Below, one piece after another: positions 60,495-64,000 of a stretch of DNA of 64,000 nt. The notes under the pieces are model-generated. The model was given only the letters and a program-made list of their open reading frames with translations. It did not search any database and had not been told where the DNA came from. The position numbers and the translations under genes were made by a program. Source of the DNA: Bacteroides sp. CAG:927. Lineage in GTDB: Bacteria > Bacteroidota > Bacteroidia > Bacteroidales > Muribaculaceae. The stretch is taken from NCBI GenBank assembly GCA_000431155.1, contig HF985660.1, positions 108,255 to 172,254 of the forward strand, read 5' to 3'. Each line of letters opens with the position of its first letter. The first letter of the stretch is position 1.

Positions 60495-61919
60495 CTACAT
60501 TTTGCGTCGGAGACGCCCAACGGGTATTCCGGCTTTTTCTCTATATTTTGTAACGGTGCGCCGCGCCACGCCATACCCTTTTTCATTCATCAAATCAGTT
60601 ATGGCACGGTCGCTGAGCGGATGCTGCTTGTCTTCGCCGTCTATCACAGCTTTGAGAGCCTCGAGCAGTTCGTGCGACGAGGCATCTGCGCCATCCACGG
60701 GACGCTCGTTGAAGAAATATTTCAGAGGATACACTCCTGAAACAGTGGCCACATATTTTCCGGCCGTGGCACGGCTTATCACCGACAGGTCATATCCGGT
60801 TTCCTCAGCCACATCCTTGAGTATCATCGGCCTTATTCGGGCCACATCGCCTGTCTCAAAAAATTCTCGCTGCAACTTCACTATGGCCACCATTACCCGG
60901 TAGAGCGTAGTGTTGCGCATATCAAGCACCTGAATGAAATTCTGGGCCTCATCCCGACGCTGGCGCACAAACCGGGTGGCATTTTCGCCCAATCGCTGAG
61001 GCACGCTGATGTCTCCGGAAAAACTGCTTTCGATTTGCAGTTTCGGCACCCTGCTGAGGGATGTCACAGTTATATTATGTCCCTCGCACTCCACAGCGAA
61101 GTCCGGGGAAATCTGTCGCAGCCGCTCATCATCTCCGGCAGCGGCAAACGCGCTTCCGGGCTTGGGGTTAAGGGTGCGAATCACATCTATTGCGGCCTTA
61201 AGCTCGTCCTCCGTAACATTAAGGGCGGAACTCAACTTGTCGTAACGCATGCGCGAAAACAGGTCAAAGTAATCGCTGACCACGCTCACGGCCAGAGCTA
61301 CCGCAGGCGCATGGCTGTCAGGCAAACGACGGAGCTGCAGCAGCAGACAGTCACGCAAATCCACCGCTCCTATGCCGGCCGGCTCCAATGTGCGCACAAG
61401 CTTCCACATGCGCCGCACATCCTCCACACTCACATCCACACCCTCCTGAAATGCCAAATCGTTGGCAATCTCATTCGCGGAACGTGTCATGTAGCCGTTG
61501 GTGTCTATTGAGCCGATTATATAGTTGGCCACCATGCGGTCGCTGTCGTTAAGGTCGTGTTCGGCGAGCTGCCCCTGAAGACTGTCAATAATGGTGTCCC
61601 CCGCCACGGCCACCGGTTCGTAATAGGGCGAATCGGGCGAATAATTACGCATCTCAAGCCTGTAGTGGGGTATCTCATCCTCATCACTGTAATCGGCCAA
61701 CTGCAGCTGGTCGGGAGTTTCGTTGAACTCCGTGTCCTGTATGGGCACAGACTCGTCACCCTCGGCCACCTCCAGAGCTGGATTCTCATCAAGCACTCTG
61801 CGCACCTCTTCTTCCAGTTCAGGGCCGGTCATCTCCAGCACATGAACAAACTGCAACTGCATCGGCGTGAGCGTTTGCAGTTGCTGTTGGTTAAGTGTGG
61901 TGGTAAGTGCTTCTTTCAT
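60495..61919 (-). CDS. rpoN: RNA polymerase sigma-54 factor
   Basis: The 474-residue protein starts with the Gln-rich activator region (TTLNQQQLQTLTPMQLQFVH), an acidic region II (VAEGDESVPIQDTEFNET), the core-binding domain and a C-terminal DNA-binding part with the RpoN box ARRTVTKYREKAGIP near the end. It directs polymerase to -24/-12 promoters with AAA+ activators; no such activator gene is in this window. The ATG lies three bases after the stop of the upstream lipoprotein gene. Confidence 0.97.
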   Translation of the reverse strand: MKEALTTTLNQQQLQTLTPMQLQFVHVLEMTGPELEEEVRRVLDENPALEVAEGDESVPIQDTEFNETPDQLQLADYSDEDEIPHYRLEMRNYSPDSPYYEPVAVAGDTIIDSLQGQLAEHDLNDSDRMVANYIIGSIDTNGYMTRSANEIANDLAFQEGVDVSVEDVRRMWKLVRTLEPAGIGAVDLRDCLLLQLRRLPDSHAPAVALAVSVVSDYFDLFSRMRYDKLSSALNVTEDELKAAIDVIRTLNPKPGSAFAAAGDDERLRQISPDFAVECEGHNITVTSLSRVPKLQIESSFSGDISVPQRLGENATRFVRQRRDEAQNFIQVLDMRNTTLYRVMVAIVKLQREFFETGDVARIRPMILKDVAEETGYDLSVISRATAGKYVATVSGVYPLKYFFNERPVDGADASSHELLEALKAVIDGEDKQHPLSDRAITDLMNEKGYGVARRTVTKYREKAGIPVGRLRRKM

Positions 61920-61922
61920 TTG

Positions 61923-62726
61923 TTACTGGTTATAACCGTAACCGTAGGCAAAGGAGCCAATGCCGAAGTACGGGTACTTGGCCACGGCAGCCTTGCCTGC
62001 ACCGTCGCTGCCTACGAGCTGCATATATACATATTCAACCTCGTTAAGAGCGCCAAGCTCCACGGTGGTCCATTTGGTTATGTAATTGCCATTGTTTCCG
62101 GCTTCCAAAGGTATCTCCACGCTGCCGGTTTTCTTTCCACCGAGCACACCGGTTATCACGAGTTTCACGTAATCGGCACGGCTGTTGAGCGTGAATGTGC
62201 GCTGCATCTCATAATACAATGCCGAGCTGTTGCACACCGTAAGCGCGGCAGGGAAGAAAGTGGTTACGAAACTCAACTTCACGCTGGGGTTGGAGGGGAT
62301 GCCGGAAGTGCTTTCATTGGGATTGAAACGAGCCATCATAAACGGATCGCCCATTACCGGAGCTGCATCTTCGGCACCTGCATTGCGCAAATCAATTACA
62401 CCGGCCCAATTGGGATAAACATTGAAATCATTTCCGTAATCCACGGGATTGTAAACCTTGCTTGGCACCATTCCGGTAAACAGGCCGGTTGTGGTATCAT
62501 AATTATATGCCACTTGCAACCCGTCATAGTTCTGCCCGTTTGTGTTCAAGGCATAGTTGGACCATACTCCCTGAGGATTGTAGGTGATCTGACCGGCATA
62601 ATTGCCGGGAGTGAAAACACGCTCACTCCACATGGAGTCATTGTTGGAATCGGTAGAGCCGCATGAGCTAAGCCCCACCATTGTGGCTGCCACAGCCACG
62701 ATACTTAATAGTTTCTTATAGTTCAT
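61923..62726 (-). CDS. Lipoprotein of unknown function
   Basis: The 267-residue protein has a lipoprotein signal (LSIVAVAATMVGLSSCGST) and a beta-rich body (WSNYALNTNGQNYDGLQVAYN, LVITGVLGGKKTGSVEIPLE, NEVEYVYMQLVGSDGAGK), ending in FAYGYGYNQ. No family is assigned with confidence; a carbohydrate-binding or DUF4465-like beta-sandwich would fit the strand pattern. It lies between neuB and rpoN on the same strand. Confidence 0.7.
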   Translation of the reverse strand: MNYKKLLSIVAVAATMVGLSSCGSTDSNNDSMWSERVFTPGNYAGQITYNPQGVWSNYALNTNGQNYDGLQVAYNYDTTTGLFTGMVPSKVYNPVDYGNDFNVYPNWAGVIDLRNAGAEDAAPVMGDPFMMARFNPNESTSGIPSNPSVKLSFVTTFFPAALTVCNSSALYYEMQRTFTLNSRADYVKLVITGVLGGKKTGSVEIPLEAGNNGNYITKWTTVELGALNEVEYVYMQLVGSDGAGKAAVAKYPYFGIGSFAYGYGYNQ

Positions 62727-62747
62727 AATGGTAACATCTATTTATGA

Positions 62748-63764
62748 TTAAACCTCGGGCGCATCAATTTGTTCATCCACACGATAATCTCGCGCCGCTT
62801 TTTTGCCCAGCAAATTATGCCACGACATAGGTGACACTCCGTTGCCGGGGCGTTTCACTGTTAAATTATCAGCCGAGAACTCCTCGCCGGCTTTTATGTC
62901 ACGTGATGCCACGATGCTTTTTCTTGCCACAGCAATGTTGCCTTTTTCGCTATCGCTCACACATTTACATCCATTGCCGAGAGCTTTCTCCACATTGCGC
63001 ACGCATTGCACCATCCGTGTCAGCTCATCTATGTCAAGGGATGCCTTGTGGTCAGGACCCGGCATTGATTTGTCAAGCGTAAAATGCTTTTCAAGCACCT
63101 TTGCTCCCAAAGCCACAGCTGCTATAGGCACTTCTATGCCCGGAGTATGGTCGCTATACCCCGTTCCACCACATCTTAAGGATGCCAAATCGTTCATAGC
63201 CAACAAATTCACATCACTCATGGATGTGGGATATTGCGTATTGCATTGCAGCAGAATTATATTATGCCTTGGTGTGCCGTTACGCTCCAGAACCTCCACG
63301 GCATTTTCCACTTCCCCAAGCTCGCACATGCCGGTGGAGAGTATCACCTTGCCTTTCTTGGAACCTATTGCTTCCAGATACGGCAGATTGGTTATTTCGC
63401 CCGATGGTATTTTCCAATAATCCATACCCAGCCCTGAAAGCAACTCTATGCTTTCGTTATCAAAAGGCGATGACAGAAAACCTACCCCGCATCGCTCACA
63501 TTCGTCCTTCAGCACAGCGAAATCCCCGGCTTTGAGTTCAAGCGATTGCAGCATCTGGAGCTGCGTGTCACCCATTTCCGGGCAATTATCCTGCTGGTAC
63601 TCTGCTTTTTTGGCATCAGCGCTCACCAGTTTTTCGGCTTTGAAGGTCTGGAATTTCACATAATCCACACCGGCGGTGGCAGCGGCCCGAATCATCTGTA
63701 TCGCCACCTCAAGCGAACCATTATGGTTCACACCGGCCTCTGCTATGATTATGGTATGGTTCAT
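62748..63764 (-). CDS. neuB: N-acetylneuraminate synthase family protein (NeuB)
   Basis: The 338-residue protein has the NeuB barrel (IIIAEAGVNHNGSLEVAIQMI, VDYVKFQTFKAEKLV, KIPSGEITNLPYLEAIG, GYSDHTPGIEVPIAAVALGA, EKHFTLDKSMPGPDHKASLD) and a C-terminal SAF antifreeze-like domain (ARKSIVASRDIKAGEEFSADNLTVKRPGNGV). It condenses an N-acyl hexosamine with phosphoenolpyruvate to a nonulosonic acid: sialic, legionaminic or similar. Which one is not decided by sequence. ATG at 63764 overlaps the stop of the NeuD-like gene (ATGA), fixing the start. Confidence 0.92.
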   Translation of the reverse strand: MNHTIIIAEAGVNHNGSLEVAIQMIRAAATAGVDYVKFQTFKAEKLVSADAKKAEYQQDNCPEMGDTQLQMLQSLELKAGDFAVLKDECERCGVGFLSSPFDNESIELLSGLGMDYWKIPSGEITNLPYLEAIGSKKGKVILSTGMCELGEVENAVEVLERNGTPRHNIILLQCNTQYPTSMSDVNLLAMNDLASLRCGGTGYSDHTPGIEVPIAAVALGAKVLEKHFTLDKSMPGPDHKASLDIDELTRMVQCVRNVEKALGNGCKCVSDSEKGNIAVARKSIVASRDIKAGEEFSADNLTVKRPGNGVSPMSWHNLLGKKAARDYRVDEQIDAPEV

Positions 63765-64000
63765 AACTTTTTGCATGGATTTCCGGCATACACGCCGCTA
63801 TTCTGTATATCTTTTGTCACCACACTGCCCATTCCTATCACAGAATCGTCAGCTATAGTCACATTGTTTCTTATCACTGCTCCGGCTCCTATCATTACAT
63901 TGCAGCCTATGGTCACGCCGCCGCACACCACGGCTCCGGGTCCAATGAACACATTGCTTCCGGTTGTCACACCGTGTTCCACGATAGCTCCGGTATTCAC
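63761..64000 (-). CDS. NeuD-like sugar O-/N-acyltransferase, 5' end outside window
   Basis: Only the C-terminal 79 residues are present. They form left-handed beta-helix hexapeptide repeats (VTTGSNVFIGPGAVVCGGV, VMIGAGAVIRNNVTI, SVIGMGSVVTKDI) and end GVYAGNPCKKL, the usual end of NeuD/PglD-type sialic-acid or bacillosamine acetyltransferases. The ATGA overlap with neuB supports a nonulosonic acid gene cluster continuing beyond the right edge. Confidence 0.85.
   Translation of the reverse strand: MNTGAIVEHGVTTGSNVFIGPGAVVCGGVTIGCNVMIGAGAVIRNNVTIADDSVIGMGSVVTKDIQNSGVYAGNPCKKL

Noticed and set aside
61557..62666. 369-codon plus-strand frame opposite rpoN and the lipoprotein gene
   Set aside because: It crosses two well-supported minus-strand genes and has no recognisable domain.
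1..64000. CRISPR array
   Set aside because: No series of regularly spaced direct repeats was seen, and no cas gene is present.

Overview
The window looks like a chromosomal segment of a gut Bacteroidales, most likely of the Muribaculaceae type. This is inferred from gene content and cannot be proven here. The support is the recurring Bacteroidota promoter box TAnnTTTG ahead of many genes, TamL and BamA outer-membrane assembly proteins, paired Skp/OmpH chaperones, DUF6089- and DUF6242-like envelope proteins, many lipoproteins, a serine-type sulfatase next to a GH84 hexosaminidase, and anaerobe oxidative-defence genes (rubrerythrin beside a Fur/PerR regulator). Most of the DNA is of moderate GC; one block (about 36.7-41.2 kb) is clearly AT-rich.

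Layout. 1-10.4 kb: a partial acyltransferase, a SlyD-type prolyl isomerase, a MetE-like protein that has lost its zinc ligands, a low-molecular-weight phosphatase, a fucosyltransferase-like enzyme, lpxB, an MsbA-like ABC exporter divergent from lpxB across a symmetric promoter, a YidE-type transporter and two thioredoxins. 10.6-18.9 kb: a GH84 hexosaminidase and a sulfatase (host glycan use), then ettA, def, ruvX and a PRiA4_ORF3-like gene as one reverse-strand unit. 19.08-20.89 kb: an IS1182-family insertion sequence with a frameshifted transposase. 20.9-23.5 kb: a tightly coupled accessory operon with a secreted transglutaminase-like protein, an orphan RHS-tail protein carrying a signal peptide, a small membrane protein and a lipoprotein. 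23.85-31.4 kb: tRNA-Arg, dapA, a HAD phosphatase, tamL, a porin, sufE and a peptide transporter. 31.7-33.1 kb: tRNA-Pro followed by a convergent phage-type lysis cassette (holin, amidase, spanin-like protein) with no other phage genes.

33.3-36.5 kb holds the Fur-rubrerythrin pair, a nitroreductase and a secreted lipoprotein. 36.7-41.2 kb is the AT-rich restriction-modification island: a small XRE regulator, an 855-residue protein fusing a cytosine-C5 methyltransferase to an adenine-N6 methyltransferase, an HNH nuclease and a small protein of unknown role, all on one strand with overlapping or near-touching ends. 41.6-47.9 kb: carA-carB-prmC-recX-comF. 47.9-64 kb is almost entirely reverse strand: a DUF115-like protein, murI, two ompH/skp genes, bamA, uppS, two envelope proteins, ribD, ispG, purE, a PAP2 phosphatase, rpoN, a lipoprotein, and at the edge neuB and a NeuD-like acyltransferase for a nonulosonic (sialic-type) acid.

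The signals most worth a second look are the fused C5/N6 methyltransferase island, the secreted orphan RHS tail and its operon, the free-standing lysis cassette with a one-protein spanin architecture, the MetE-like protein without zinc ligands, and a dense cluster of parS-like GTGGAACA half-sites buried inside the DUF115 gene near 48.4 kb.
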